Shown here: piece by piece, positions 18,172-26,966 of the stretch | Position numbering within the stretch: position 1 is the first letter of the stretch | Layout of the letters: each line of letters opens with the position of its first letter | Assembly (NCBI GenBank): GCA_013298955.1 | Contig: JAAFJT010000039.1 | Coordinates: 1-38,999, forward strand | DNA: 38,999 nt | Reading direction: 5' to 3' | DNA from: Chitinophagales bacterium | GTDB lineage: Bacteria; Bacteroidota; Bacteroidia; Chitinophagales; Saprospiraceae | Program-made: the position numbers and the translations under genes | The notes under the pieces: model-generated | What the model was told of the DNA's origin: nothing | The model's database searches: none | What the model saw: the letters and a program-made list of their open reading frames with translations, nothing else

Positions 18172-18221
18172 AAAACAGTAGTATCATAACGTTTGTTCCA
18201 ACAAATGTCGTATGCAATGGT

Positions 18222-19160
18222 TCAAATTATGACCAAATTTTGACAAATCACGCCAAATTGCCCTCCGAATGTGGCTTGTGGTTGCAAAATTTTCAATCCA
18301 TCGCCCGTATTGAACGCATCCGCCGCACAAGTCATCGGCTCTATCGCCACCGATTGACGGTGCGGCGGCGTAAACACTTGCAAATAACGCCAATCTTGTG
18401 CATTTTGCCAGTATTTCAACTTTTTGTTTTTAAATTTTAAAATAACGCTTGCTTGGGGCGTAGTGGATTCCAATATAAAACCCGTATCTAATGGAGTTTC
18501 CCCAATTTTGCGCAGGGTTTTAAAATCGCTAAACGGCACTTTTTCGCCTGTCGGCAACATCCTATCATCAACGATAATTTGTTGACAATCAGGCAATTGC
18601 ATCGAAATAGTATCTGCCGTTGCACCAGCAAACCGAAAATAAGGATGCCAGCCAATGCCCACAGGCATCGTTTTTGTGTCCAAATTCGTGATGTAAATGC
18701 CCATTGTAAATGCTGAACCGCGCAAAGTCATCACCGTTTTTAATGAAAAATGGAATGGATAGGCAGGATTCGCATCCGAATAGGTGTGCGTACAAGTGAT
18801 TTCCGCCTGCTCCGCATCCATTTGAATGGATTCAATCGTCATCTTGGCATCACGGCAAAATCCATGTATGGCATTATTTCCAGATGACTTTTTAATTGGA
18901 AATGAATAAGTTACGCCTTCATGCGTATATAAACCATCTCGCAAACGGTTTGGAAAAGGAGCTAAAATAACATTTTTTGCCCATTTGTTTTCGAGCAATG
19001 TTTCGGGCGTTTGATACCCATCCAGCACCGATTCATGTTGAAATGTTAAATCTAACAAACAACTTCCGTATTGCGGAATCATGGAAAAAGCGTTTCCATG
19101 AGCATCTTGGAACGTATGTTTTTCAAATGCACCAAATGGTGTAATAAAATGCTGATACAT
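18222..19160 (-). CDS. Aldose 1-epimerase family protein
   Basis: This 312-aa soluble mutarotase-like protein interconverts anomers of aldoses. Motifs are NVILAPFPNRLRDGLYTHEG (the conserved NR segment), NNAIHGFCRD with the active-site His, PVGIGWHPYFRF with the second His, and TGFIL near the catalytic Glu region. No signal peptide was seen. The substrate (glucose, xylose or galactose) cannot be told; it could serve the xylose pathway or glycan breakdown but is not in an operon with either. The first Met at 19160 gives the normal N-terminus. Confidence 0.85.
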   Translation of the reverse strand: MYQHFITPFGAFEKHTFQDAHGNAFSMIPQYGSCLLDLTFQHESVLDGYQTPETLLENKWAKNVILAPFPNRLRDGLYTHEGVTYSFPIKKSSGNNAIHGFCRDAKMTIESIQMDAEQAEITCTHTYSDANPAYPFHFSLKTVMTLRGSAFTMGIYITNLDTKTMPVGIGWHPYFRFAGATADTISMQLPDCQQIIVDDRMLPTGEKVPFSDFKTLRKIGETPLDTGFILESTTPQASVILKFKNKKLKYWQNAQDWRYLQVFTPPHRQSVAIEPMTCAADAFNTGDGLKILQPQATFGGQFGVICQNLVII

Positions 19161-19250
19161 AAAGTTTGATAAAATTGGGTTGTGAATAATAACTCATGTT
19201 GCGCAGTCTTAATTGGGAAGACAAATTTAATTTTGTTTTTCGAGAAAATA

Positions 19251-19336
19251 GTTTTCGGAAACCTTCAAGGTTTCCGAAAACTGCGCTAAAACAATTGAGC
19301 AAATAAGTTTCGGAAACCTTCAAGGTTTCCGAAAAC
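19251..19336. repeat. Two copies of the CGGAAACCTTCAAGGTTTCCG palindrome
   Basis: Perfect palindromes at 19251-19281 (15-nt arms, 1-nt centre) and 19307-19336 share the centre GGAAACCTTCAAGGTTTCC. Both are followed by TGCGCT. They lie in the divergent gap between the epimerase and the M1 peptidase. Related copies are at 32888-32926 and 35584-35618. Confidence 0.9.
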
Positions 19337-19394
19337 TGCGCTTTTTAATACGATACTGCCGCAAAAATACCACATCCAAAATCATTTTTTTAAC

Positions 19395-19402
19395 TACTTT
19401 TG
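19395..19402 (+). promoter_or_regulatory. -7 element TACTTTTG just before the M1 peptidase
   Basis: This is an exact TAnnTTTG match that ends only 3 nt before the ATG at 19406. Transcription starting the usual ~5 nt downstream would give a leaderless mRNA. No clear -33 TTG is present, so the call is tentative. Confidence 0.4.
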
Positions 19403-19405
19403 GGC

Positions 19406-22405
19406 ATGAAAAGAATATTCCCCATCTTATGCTTTTTCCACTTGGCAAGGGTGATTGCGCAGAAACCTTATTTTCAACAACAAGTGGATACTAAAATCGT
19501 CGTCGCACTCAATGATACCCATCATGTGTTGCGCGGGCAATGCGATTTGACTTATCATAACAACGCGCCTGAAGCATTGACTTTCATTTGGATACACTTA
19601 TGGGCAAATGCTTATGCGTCTAAAACGACCGCTTTCGCCGAACAGCAATTGCGCAATGGTGAAACGGAATTTTATTTCACGCCGCCCTCCAAAATGGGTT
19701 ATATCCGCGATTTAAATTTTACAGTGGATGGCAAATCGGTCGAAATTGAACCGCATCCGATTCATGCCGATATTATCAAATTGAAATTAAAAACGCCGCT
19801 TCCCACAGGCGCAACTTGCACGATTTCAACGCCTTTTAAAATCAAAATTCCGCAATATGTTTCTCGATTAGGGCATCAAGGGCAATCCTATCAGATTTCG
19901 CAATGGTTTCCCAAACCTGCGGTTTTGGATGTAAAAGGTTGGCATCCAATGCCTTATCTGGGGCAGGGCGAATTTTATTCCGAATTTGGGGATTATGATG
20001 TGTCGATTACATTGCCCGAAAATTATGTCGTAGCGGCAACAGGCGAATTGCAAAATGAGTCCGAAAAAATATTTTTAAATCAAAAAGTTGAAAATGCGAA
20101 TCAACTCATTGCTCAATTTAAAAACAAACCATTTGTTGTAAGTGACACGTTTCCAAAAAGCAGTGCGCGTTTGAAAACCATTCAATACAAGGCAACCAAA
20201 ATCCATGATTTTGCTTGGTTTGCGGATAAACGATTTCAAGTGCAACGAAGCAATGTCTTGTTGAAAAAGGGTCAAAAAGTGGCAACTTGGGTGTTATTTA
20301 CGCATGAAAGGAGCGATTTATGGCAAAATGCGATTGAATATGTGGATAAAGCGGTGCGATTTCGGTCGGAAGTGTTAGGTGAATACCCGTATGCACATGC
20401 GACGGCGTTGCACAATCATACGCCGAGTAGCGGCATGGAATACCCGATGATTACGCTTTTGGGCTACATGGACAATGCCAAAAACCTCGAACAAACGATT
20501 GAACATGAGGTAGGACATAATTGGTTTTATGGGATTTTGGCAAATAATGAACGCGAACATGCTTGGATGGATGAAGGTTTGAATAGTTATTATGACCGCC
20601 GTTACAACAAATTGTATCAAATTGAGGATAGAATTTCGGATTTCGCGCCTGCGTTTATGGCTAAAAAAACGGATTATACAGGCAATGAATTGGTGCATCT
20701 TTACCTTGAACACCGATTGCGGACTCAACCGCCTGCGATTCCTTCCGAAGATATGACGAATTTAAATTATTGGATGGGCGCGTATGATAAGCCTGCGATG
20801 GCATTCGGCGTGTTGGAAAAGTATCTTGGCACTCCATTGATGGACAAAGCGATGCAAACGTATTATGAAAAATGGAAATTCAAACACCCGCAACCTGCCG
20901 ATTTGCGCGCAATTTTAGAAAATGTTAGTGGCAAAAACCTCTCTTGGTTGTTCGACGATTTGCTCGGTACGACGAAACGAGTGGATTATGCCCTAAAAAA
21001 AGTGGAAAATAGCGGCGATTCGATGTTGCTAACCATTCATAATAAAGGACAAGTCGCAGTACCTTTTGAAATAGGTATGTTAAAAAACAATCAATTGAAG
21101 TATCAAAAATGGGTGGATGGAAGCCTCGAAATTCAAAAAATCGCGCTGCCCAAAATGGATATTGACCAAATTGTTTTAGACCCAAACCATGATTTATACG
21201 ATACAGACCGTCAAAACAATACAATTACGCCCGAAAGTGGACGGTTAGAAACCATTCAATGGCGTTTTTTGACAGGTTTTGATAATTCTCGTAGGACGAA
21301 TATCTATCTTTCGCCCGTACTGGGTTATAATCCAACAGATGGTACTATGATTGGAATGGCTTTTTATAACAATACACAGCCGCAACACCGATTGGAATAC
21401 GCACTGACACCGATGATAAGTTTTAGAACAGGCTTAAAATTGCGCATCGCTCATTTAAAATATTACATGTATGCTGGAAAGGTTCAAATTATGCCTGAAC
21501 TTAATTTGAAACGATTTTCTTCTGATTACAGACCTGTTCCAGAAATCCTTTCTTATTATACCAAACTTGAACCGATAATTTCCGTTCTTTGGCAAATGTC
21601 ACCACAAAGCACTTGGACGCATCGGGCGCAGTTGCGCAGCAATTTGATTCGGGAATCCGATTATCGTTACAGAATCGGTACAAGATATAATGAATATATT
21701 ACAATTCATGATTTTACATATTCATTAGAAAAAAAATATGTTTTAGCCAACACGCTTTTAAAAGTAAATTTTGAACAACAATCGTATGATGTATCCGACA
21801 GTTACCTCAAAGCAGGGTTGGAATGGCGGCAAACTTGGATGTATGAACGCGGCAAAAACATTCATTTTCGGATGTACGCAGGCAAATTTTTACAAAATAC
21901 GCAGCGCAATTCGAGCAATTATTTATCCATTGCGCGGGGCAGCATGGGTTTATCGGGTCAAAATTTCAATGATTATCGGTATGATGACTATTTTTTAGGT
22001 CGAAATCAAACCAATGGTTTTTATGAACAACAAATCAATCCCAATTCGGAAGGCGGGATGAAGTTTGGTTTGGGCAGTCAACATCCAACGGTTGGTTTTA
22101 CGAATGATTATTTATTGGCATTTAACCTGAAAGTGGATATGCCCAAAATACCTTTTTTGCGTCCCTATTTCGATTTGGGTTACGCGCACAATGCGAGTCC
22201 GATTGTCAGTGTGGAAGATGGCTGGTTGGCAACAGGTGGTTTGGCATTAGAATTGGGGGATTATGTGGGCATTTATTGTCCGCTTTATCATTCAAAAACC
22301 TTAAAAAACCGATTGAGTTCCAATTATTTAAACCAAATTTTTTTTAAAATAGATTTTCAAAAAGCGAACCCGATTCAATTGATTCGGAATCTTTTAGATT
22401 TATAA
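19406..22405 (+). CDS. Exported M1-family metallopeptidase
   Basis: This ~999-aa zinc aminopeptidase-like enzyme has a signal peptide (about 1-18, ending RVIAQ). The N-terminal beta domain precedes a catalytic domain with SGMEYPM (exopeptidase GxMEN-like motif, E345) and HEVGH (H367, E368, H371), with the third ligand E390 exactly 18 residues on in WMDEGLNSYYD. The last ~350 residues are rich in aromatic, strand-like sequence (LGYNPTDGTMIGMAFYNN, FLRPYFDLGYAHN), which suggests an outer-membrane barrel-like C-terminal region. It is thus probably envelope-bound. The ATG at 19406 is preferred to the TTG at 19400. The methyltransferase follows after 22 nt. Confidence 0.9.
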   Translation: MKRIFPILCFFHLARVIAQKPYFQQQVDTKIVVALNDTHHVLRGQCDLTYHNNAPEALTFIWIHLWANAYASKTTAFAEQQLRNGETEFYFTPPSKMGYIRDLNFTVDGKSVEIEPHPIHADIIKLKLKTPLPTGATCTISTPFKIKIPQYVSRLGHQGQSYQISQWFPKPAVLDVKGWHPMPYLGQGEFYSEFGDYDVSITLPENYVVAATGELQNESEKIFLNQKVENANQLIAQFKNKPFVVSDTFPKSSARLKTIQYKATKIHDFAWFADKRFQVQRSNVLLKKGQKVATWVLFTHERSDLWQNAIEYVDKAVRFRSEVLGEYPYAHATALHNHTPSSGMEYPMITLLGYMDNAKNLEQTIEHEVGHNWFYGILANNEREHAWMDEGLNSYYDRRYNKLYQIEDRISDFAPAFMAKKTDYTGNELVHLYLEHRLRTQPPAIPSEDMTNLNYWMGAYDKPAMAFGVLEKYLGTPLMDKAMQTYYEKWKFKHPQPADLRAILENVSGKNLSWLFDDLLGTTKRVDYALKKVENSGDSMLLTIHNKGQVAVPFEIGMLKNNQLKYQKWVDGSLEIQKIALPKMDIDQIVLDPNHDLYDTDRQNNTITPESGRLETIQWRFLTGFDNSRRTNIYLSPVLGYNPTDGTMIGMAFYNNTQPQHRLEYALTPMISFRTGLKLRIAHLKYYMYAGKVQIMPELNLKRFSSDYRPVPEILSYYTKLEPIISVLWQMSPQSTWTHRAQLRSNLIRESDYRYRIGTRYNEYITIHDFTYSLEKKYVLANTLLKVNFEQQSYDVSDSYLKAGLEWRQTWMYERGKNIHFRMYAGKFLQNTQRNSSNYLSIARGSMGLSGQNFNDYRYDDYFLGRNQTNGFYEQQINPNSEGGMKFGLGSQHPTVGFTNDYLLAFNLKVDMPKIPFLRPYFDLGYAHNASPIVSVEDGWLATGGLALELGDYVGIYCPLYHSKTLKNRLSSNYLNQIFFKIDFQKANPIQLIRNLLDL

Positions 22406-22427
22406 AACAAATTTTAATATCAATACC

Positions 22428-23090
22428 TTGAATTTTCGTTGGAAAATCGCGCAAGCGGCTGAGATTCGTTGGTGGCAACAATATTTGCACGGGCGCACAC
22501 CGGCTGAATATGCCACTTGGAAACAAAATTATTGGCAACAATTGGTTGCAGAAATCGGAATTGCATTGCCGAAGGAATCCAATTTACAAACCAATTGTAA
22601 GATTTTGGATGCTGGTTGCGGTCCCGCAGGCATTTTTACGATTTTTCCCGCGCCTTATCCTGTGGACGCGCTCGACCCACTTTTATTGGAATACGAGCGC
22701 AAATTGCCTCATTTTAGGCGATTTGATTATCCGAATGTTCGTTTTTTGACACAACCCTTAGAAGATTTGGATGTGCGCAATGAATACGATATTATATTTT
22801 GTTTAAATGCCATTAATCACGTTGCCGATTTGGAGTTGGCGTTAGACCGATTGATAGATTCTGCAAAAGTGGGTGCGACAATAGTTGTTTCGATTGATGC
22901 ACACAATCATTCGTTTTTGAAAAAAATATTTCGCTTAGTTCCAGGTGATATATTACATCCGCATCAATACGATTTAGCCGAATATGTTGCTATGTTAACG
23001 CGGCGCGGCGTTGAAGTTCAAACCCAATTGTTGAAAAAGAAGGAAAATATTTTTAATTACTATATTTTGGTTGGGAAAAAAAATGTTTAA
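22428..23090 (+). CDS. Class I SAM-dependent methyltransferase, TTG start
   Basis: This 220-aa soluble protein has the Rossmann motif I ILDAGCGPAGIFTIF, an acidic end of strand 2 (VDALDPLLLEYE) and motif IV DIIFCLNAINHV. These are typical of class I methyltransferases acting on small molecules or lipids. The substrate is not predictable. The only plausible start is TTG at 22428; no ATG or GTG lies between the previous stop and the conserved region. It is packed between the M1 peptidase (22 nt) and the M15 peptidase (8-nt overlap), so it is cotranscribed with them. Confidence 0.85.
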   Translation: MNFRWKIAQAAEIRWWQQYLHGRTPAEYATWKQNYWQQLVAEIGIALPKESNLQTNCKILDAGCGPAGIFTIFPAPYPVDALDPLLLEYERKLPHFRRFDYPNVRFLTQPLEDLDVRNEYDIIFCLNAINHVADLELALDRLIDSAKVGATIVVSIDAHNHSFLKKIFRLVPGDILHPHQYDLAEYVAMLTRRGVEVQTQLLKKKENIFNYYILVGKKNV

Positions 23091-23772
23091 AAATATCCTA
23101 TTGTGTTGGTGTTTTGCGACGGTCGTTTCGGCGCAAAATACTACTGTCGAGTATGTGATGGGCAAATTTGACCCTGCGCAAGACAAGCGTTTTGTCAAAA
23201 TTGATAAAGCATATACTGATAAAAAAGAGATGTATTTGCGACAAGAAGCCTACATTGCATTTAAAAAAATGGCGATTGCGGCAAAAAAAGACGGTATTTC
23301 GTTGAAAATCGTTTCCGCAACCCGCAATTTTGCCCAACAAAAAGCGATTTGGGAAACCAAATGGCAGACCAAATATGCTCATATTCAAGACCCGCAACAA
23401 CGGGCTTTGAAAATTTTAGAATTTAGTTCCATGCCCGGTTCTTCTCGACATCATTGGGGAACGGATATGGATTTAAATGATTTGAATAATGAATATTTTG
23501 CCACAGGCGCGGGCAAAAAAATGTATGATTGGCTGTTGCAACATGCCGCTACTTTTGGCTTTTGCCAACCGTATTCGGCAGGTCGGACGGACGGTTATCA
23601 GGAGGAAAAATGGCATTGGACGTACATGCCTTTGTCGAAACCGTTGACCGATTTTGCGAAAGCGCATTTGACCGATGCTCAAATTAAAGGATTTTTAGGG
23701 GCGGAAACAGCGATTCGTATTGAAATTGTAAAGCGTTATATCTTGGGAATCAATCTATTGTGTAAGCAGTAG
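23083..23772 (+). CDS. M15 D-alanyl-D-alanine carboxypeptidase, VanY-like
   Basis: This exported zinc peptidase trims the terminal D-Ala of peptidoglycan stem peptides. The signal peptide is about 1-18 (MFKNILLCWCFATVVSAQ). Metal ligands are in SRHHWGTDMD (H123, D130) and EKWHW (E175 as base, H178). The ATG at 23083 overlaps the methyltransferase stop by 8 nt and gives a clean signal peptide; the upstream TTG at 23071 is less likely. Length (229 aa) fits VanY-type proteins. The role is envelope remodelling; vancomycin resistance should not be inferred. Confidence 0.92.
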   Translation: MFKNILLCWCFATVVSAQNTTVEYVMGKFDPAQDKRFVKIDKAYTDKKEMYLRQEAYIAFKKMAIAAKKDGISLKIVSATRNFAQQKAIWETKWQTKYAHIQDPQQRALKILEFSSMPGSSRHHWGTDMDLNDLNNEYFATGAGKKMYDWLLQHAATFGFCQPYSAGRTDGYQEEKWHWTYMPLSKPLTDFAKAHLTDAQIKGFLGAETAIRIEIVKRYILGINLLCKQ

Positions 23773-23825
23773 GAATCAAGCCGCCTACCCATGAATTTTA
23801 GATTTTTGGAATGTTGTGTGAAATA

Positions 23826-23858
23826 AACTTGCGTCAAGTTTCAAACTTGACGCAAGTT
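23826..23858. repeat. 33-bp perfect palindrome (CTTGCGTCAAG type)
   Basis: The 16-nt arms AACTTGCGTCAAGTTT and exact complement flank one C. It uses the same words as 16178-16210. It lies 54 nt after the M15 stop. Confidence 0.85.
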
Positions 23859-23888
23859 ATGCTTTTAAGAAATCATGCGTTTAGTAGT

Positions 23889-23908
23889 GGCAAGATTGCA
23901 ATCTTGCC
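23889..23908. repeat. 20-bp perfect palindrome GGCAAGATTGCAATCTTGCC
   Basis: It is exactly self-complementary. The TTGCAA centre and flanking CAAG/CTTG link it to the palindromes at 35540-35571 and 37569-37600. Confidence 0.8.
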
Positions 23909-24091
23909 GATGTTTTTGAAGTTTTTTTTTCAGAAAATTTAAAATTTCATGACGTTTATTATAAATCATTTTTATATATTTTATTTTAAACTACAACTGT
24001 GGAACAAATTTTTTTTGACAAAAAATGGGCAACATCAAAAACTCAATTATTTTTGCGTTCCATTATTTAAATCATTTACCAACTTGTAACT

Positions 24092-26047
24092 ATGAGCAAA
24101 CAATCCATTATTTATTTAATCAACGTTTTTTCAATCCAATATTTATGGGCGCAAACCGATATTCAAAATGATTTTTCAACAGAAAATATTGAAAATCAAT
24201 TGATTGGGCGCGTTGAAACGCCTTTTGAATATGATGCAGAATATGAATATTTAAATCATTTCAAACAGCATCCTATCGAACTCAATCGCGCTACACAGGA
24301 TGATTTAAAAGCATTGCGTTTATTATCCGATTTTGAAATCAATGATTTTTTGAATTATCGTCAAAAAAATGGCTCTCTTTTAACACTTTATGAATTGCAA
24401 TCTTTGTGGAAATCGGATATTATCAACAAATTGTTGCCTTTTGTAACCGTAGATGCAGCGAAAGACGCACCTACTTTGTCGTTTGCGGAGCGTTTACAGC
24501 GCGGTTCGCACCAAATTTATGTTCGAGTGGCGCGGCGCGTAGAACCTTCGGTTGGTTTTTTGAAATCAGAAACGAATGGCGGTTATCAAGGTAATTCCAA
24601 CAGTACATACACGCGCTATGGTTATCGTTTTTCCAATGACATTTCCTATGGTTGCACCTTAGAAAAAGATGCAGGCGAAACATCGTTTTCCGATTTTAAA
24701 AGCCTTCATTTTCAGATGAAATATCCCATTTCGAGGGTCAAAAAATTGTATTTGGGCGATTTTTCGGCGCGATTGGGACAAGGTTTGATTCATAACAACG
24801 GTTTTACGATTGGAAAATCGGCTGCTGCACTCACTTTGGAAAACACCGCACCTGTTTTGCAAGCGTATCGGTCTGTGAATGAAAATGATTTTTTGCGCGG
24901 CGCGGCGGCAACGATTGCATTGGGTGAAAAAACAGCTATTCATCTTTTTAGCTCCTATCGCCGCTTTGATGGAACGCTTAAACAAATGAAAATCAATGCT
25001 TTATCCTTCACAGGATTGCATAGAACGGAAAGCGAAATCAATCGGCGCAATGCAGTTGGCATCTGGACGAATGGCGGCAGGTGGGAAAAACAATTTCAAC
25101 AAATTAAAATAGGTGCTAATATCATCACGCATCAATTTCAATATCCTTTGAATCCACGAGCAACCGAACAAACGCCTTTTCCCTTCAAAGGCTCTTTTTT
25201 AATGAATATGAGTATGGATTATAATGCGATGATGGGCAATAAACATTTGTTTGGTGAAATGGCTTTATCGAAAAATGGAGCGATTGCTACGAGTAATAGT
25301 ATTTCTTTTTCAATAGGTAAACCTTTGACAATCATTTTATTACATCGTTTTTTTGATGCAAAATACCATGCTTTTGCTGCAACCAGTTTTGGTGAAAACA
25401 GTCGCGTGAAAGATGAAAATGGTTTATACATTGGTTTTCAATATGTGCCACAAAAGCGTTGGACGCTCACAGGTTACGCGGATATATGGCGCACGAGTAT
25501 TCGGACAGGCAATGAATTGCTGTTTAATGCGGCTTTTCAACAAAAAAAAACATCGTTTTTGTTTCAAATCAAGCATAAATCCTTGTTTCAACCCGAAGAA
25601 GATACCACTTTTTTTACAAAACGACAACATCTGCGCATCCAGATTCAATATCCATTAGCGCGACATTGGAAGGGTGCAAATCGGGCAGAATGGGTGCAGA
25701 CGCGGACAAAAAGTGGTTTTATGATATATCAAGATTTGTTTTGGAAACCCAAAAATTTGCGCTTTCATGCCAATACGAGATTCACTTATTTTGATACTGA
25801 TAACTTTGAATCAGTGATTTACGCTTATGAAAATGATTTAATGTCTAATTATACAATTTCAAGATTGTATTTTAAAGGCGGTCGCTTTTATGTAAATTTG
25901 GGTTATGAACCCAATTCAAAATGGCTTTTAGAGGCGCGATTTGCCCGCACGATATGGCAAAATCAACGCTCTATTGGCTCTGGATTGGACAAAACAGTAG
26001 GTAATAGGCGAACGGATTGTAAAATACAAATGCGTTTTCGTTTTTAA
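24092..26047 (+). CDS. Helix-hairpin-helix plus outer-membrane barrel protein
   Basis: This 651-aa protein has a signal peptide (about 1-20, ending LWAQ). An N-terminal ComEA-like helix-hairpin-helix pair follows (about 58-115: IELNRATQDDLKALRLLSDF, then NGSLLTLYELQSL). The remaining ~500 residues are strand-rich barrel-like sequence (VKKLYLGDFSARLGQGLIHN, RWTLTGYADIWRTS) ending in KIQMRFRF. Families of this layout are common in Bacteroidota and usually of unknown role. The HhH pair could bind DNA at the cell surface (uptake) or simply be a folded plug; neither is shown. It appears to be a single-gene unit, with a long hairpin after the stop. Confidence 0.8.
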   Translation: MSKQSIIYLINVFSIQYLWAQTDIQNDFSTENIENQLIGRVETPFEYDAEYEYLNHFKQHPIELNRATQDDLKALRLLSDFEINDFLNYRQKNGSLLTLYELQSLWKSDIINKLLPFVTVDAAKDAPTLSFAERLQRGSHQIYVRVARRVEPSVGFLKSETNGGYQGNSNSTYTRYGYRFSNDISYGCTLEKDAGETSFSDFKSLHFQMKYPISRVKKLYLGDFSARLGQGLIHNNGFTIGKSAAALTLENTAPVLQAYRSVNENDFLRGAAATIALGEKTAIHLFSSYRRFDGTLKQMKINALSFTGLHRTESEINRRNAVGIWTNGGRWEKQFQQIKIGANIITHQFQYPLNPRATEQTPFPFKGSFLMNMSMDYNAMMGNKHLFGEMALSKNGAIATSNSISFSIGKPLTIILLHRFFDAKYHAFAATSFGENSRVKDENGLYIGFQYVPQKRWTLTGYADIWRTSIRTGNELLFNAAFQQKKTSFLFQIKHKSLFQPEEDTTFFTKRQHLRIQIQYPLARHWKGANRAEWVQTRTKSGFMIYQDLFWKPKNLRFHANTRFTYFDTDNFESVIYAYENDLMSNYTISRLYFKGGRFYVNLGYEPNSKWLLEARFARTIWQNQRSIGSGLDKTVGNRRTDCKIQMRFRF

Positions 26048-26063
26048 ACAAACTTGTATTACT

Positions 26064-26147
26064 TTTGTCTAAACTTGTATTTTTTGGATTCATTGATTTT
26101 TTTATGAAAAAAATCCAATGAATCCAAAAAATACAAGTTTAGACAAA
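26064..26147. repeat. Long inverted repeat, ~40-bp arms
   Basis: The left arm starts TTTGTCTAAACTTGTATTTT and the right arm ends AAAATACAAGTTTAGACAAA. There is about one mismatch and a very short loop near 26103. An extra AAACTTGTATTACTTTTGTC half-unit precedes it. It lies between the HhH and DUF4129 genes and probably acts as a transcript-end hairpin. Confidence 0.85.
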
Positions 26148-26166
26148 CCTTCTTTTATTCTAAAAA

Positions 26167-26964
26167 ATGATTATGAAAAAATATTATTTGGCAATATTGC
26201 TTTTTGGCGTTAGTTTACAATGGGTTATAGGTCAATCTACGAAAGATTCAGAGGAAGATGATTTGGTGCAATCCGTTGAATCTTATGAAACACCTGTGCG
26301 CCCAAAAGACAAAAATGCAACCGCAGACCCGAATTATTACAAAAAAAACGCGCCCCGCCGTGATTTAGACCTCAATCATTGGCGCGAAATCACGAAAAAT
26401 ATTGATTATTCTGTAGAGCGTGCGCAAAAAACGCCGCCGCCGAAAGTCGCAAAAAAGCCTCGAAATTGGCATTTTGACCCAAAAATGTTGGGCATTTGGG
26501 GCGAAATTGCCAAATGGCTTTTTATCATGGCGGCTGGCTGTTTGCTTTCTTTTTTGGTTTTGAAAATGATCCATGCAGGCAATTTATTTGCACCGAAATC
26601 TAAAAAAATTGTTTTAAATTCGGCTTCACTCCGTTTGGATGAATTAGAGGCAAATTTAGAAACGGTTGATATAGACCCACATTTGCAAAAAGCAATTGAT
26701 AATAAAGAATTTACACTTGCAATCCGATTATACTATTTGTCTATTTTAAAAGAACTGACTTTATCGAATTGGATTCGTTGGAAAAAAGAAAAAACAAATC
26801 AACATTATTTGTTTGAATTAAAAGAAAATAATCATTTTGCCGCTTTCCAACAAGTGACTTTAATATTTGAGCGCGTTTGGTACGGCAAATCTAATTTCGA
26901 TGAAACCGCTTTTAATTCGGTTCAACCCGCATTCAAAGATTTTTTATTTCGTTTAAAAAAATAA
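26167..26964 (+). CDS. DUF4129-containing membrane protein
   Basis: This 265-aa protein has a signal sequence (about 1-22, ending VIGQ), a charged ~85-residue periplasmic part, one transmembrane helix (about 113-136, AKWLFIMAAGCLLSFLVLKM) and a cytoplasmic C-terminal DUF4129 domain (about 175-265). The domain shows DNKEFTLAIRLYYLSILKEL, NQHYLFEL and FERVWYG. DUF4129 proteins often accompany MoxR/BatA-type or transglutaminase-type clusters; none is present here. The start may be the Met at 26167 or at 26173. The flippase begins 2 nt after its stop, so they are coupled. Confidence 0.82.
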   Translation: MIMKKYYLAILLFGVSLQWVIGQSTKDSEEDDLVQSVESYETPVRPKDKNATADPNYYKKNAPRRDLDLNHWREITKNIDYSVERAQKTPPPKVAKKPRNWHFDPKMLGIWGEIAKWLFIMAAGCLLSFLVLKMIHAGNLFAPKSKKIVLNSASLRLDELEANLETVDIDPHLQKAIDNKEFTLAIRLYYLSILKELTLSNWIRWKKEKTNQHYLFELKENNHFAAFQQVTLIFERVWYGKSNFDETAFNSVQPAFKDFLFRLKK

Positions 26965-26966
26965 TT

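Larger units (their letters stand above)
23773..24091. other. Intergenic region carrying two palindromes, no gene
   Basis: This 319-nt gap between the M15 gene and the HhH gene holds palindromes at 23826-23858 and 23889-23908. Otherwise the DNA is AT-rich. TATTTTTG at 24048-24055 matches the -7 consensus for the next gene, but no -33 TTG lies at the right distance. Confidence 0.6.

Noticed and set aside
23083-23772. VanY as a vancomycin-resistance gene
   Set aside because: No vanH, vanA/B, vanX or vanRS genes are nearby; housekeeping M15 DD-carboxypeptidases look the same.
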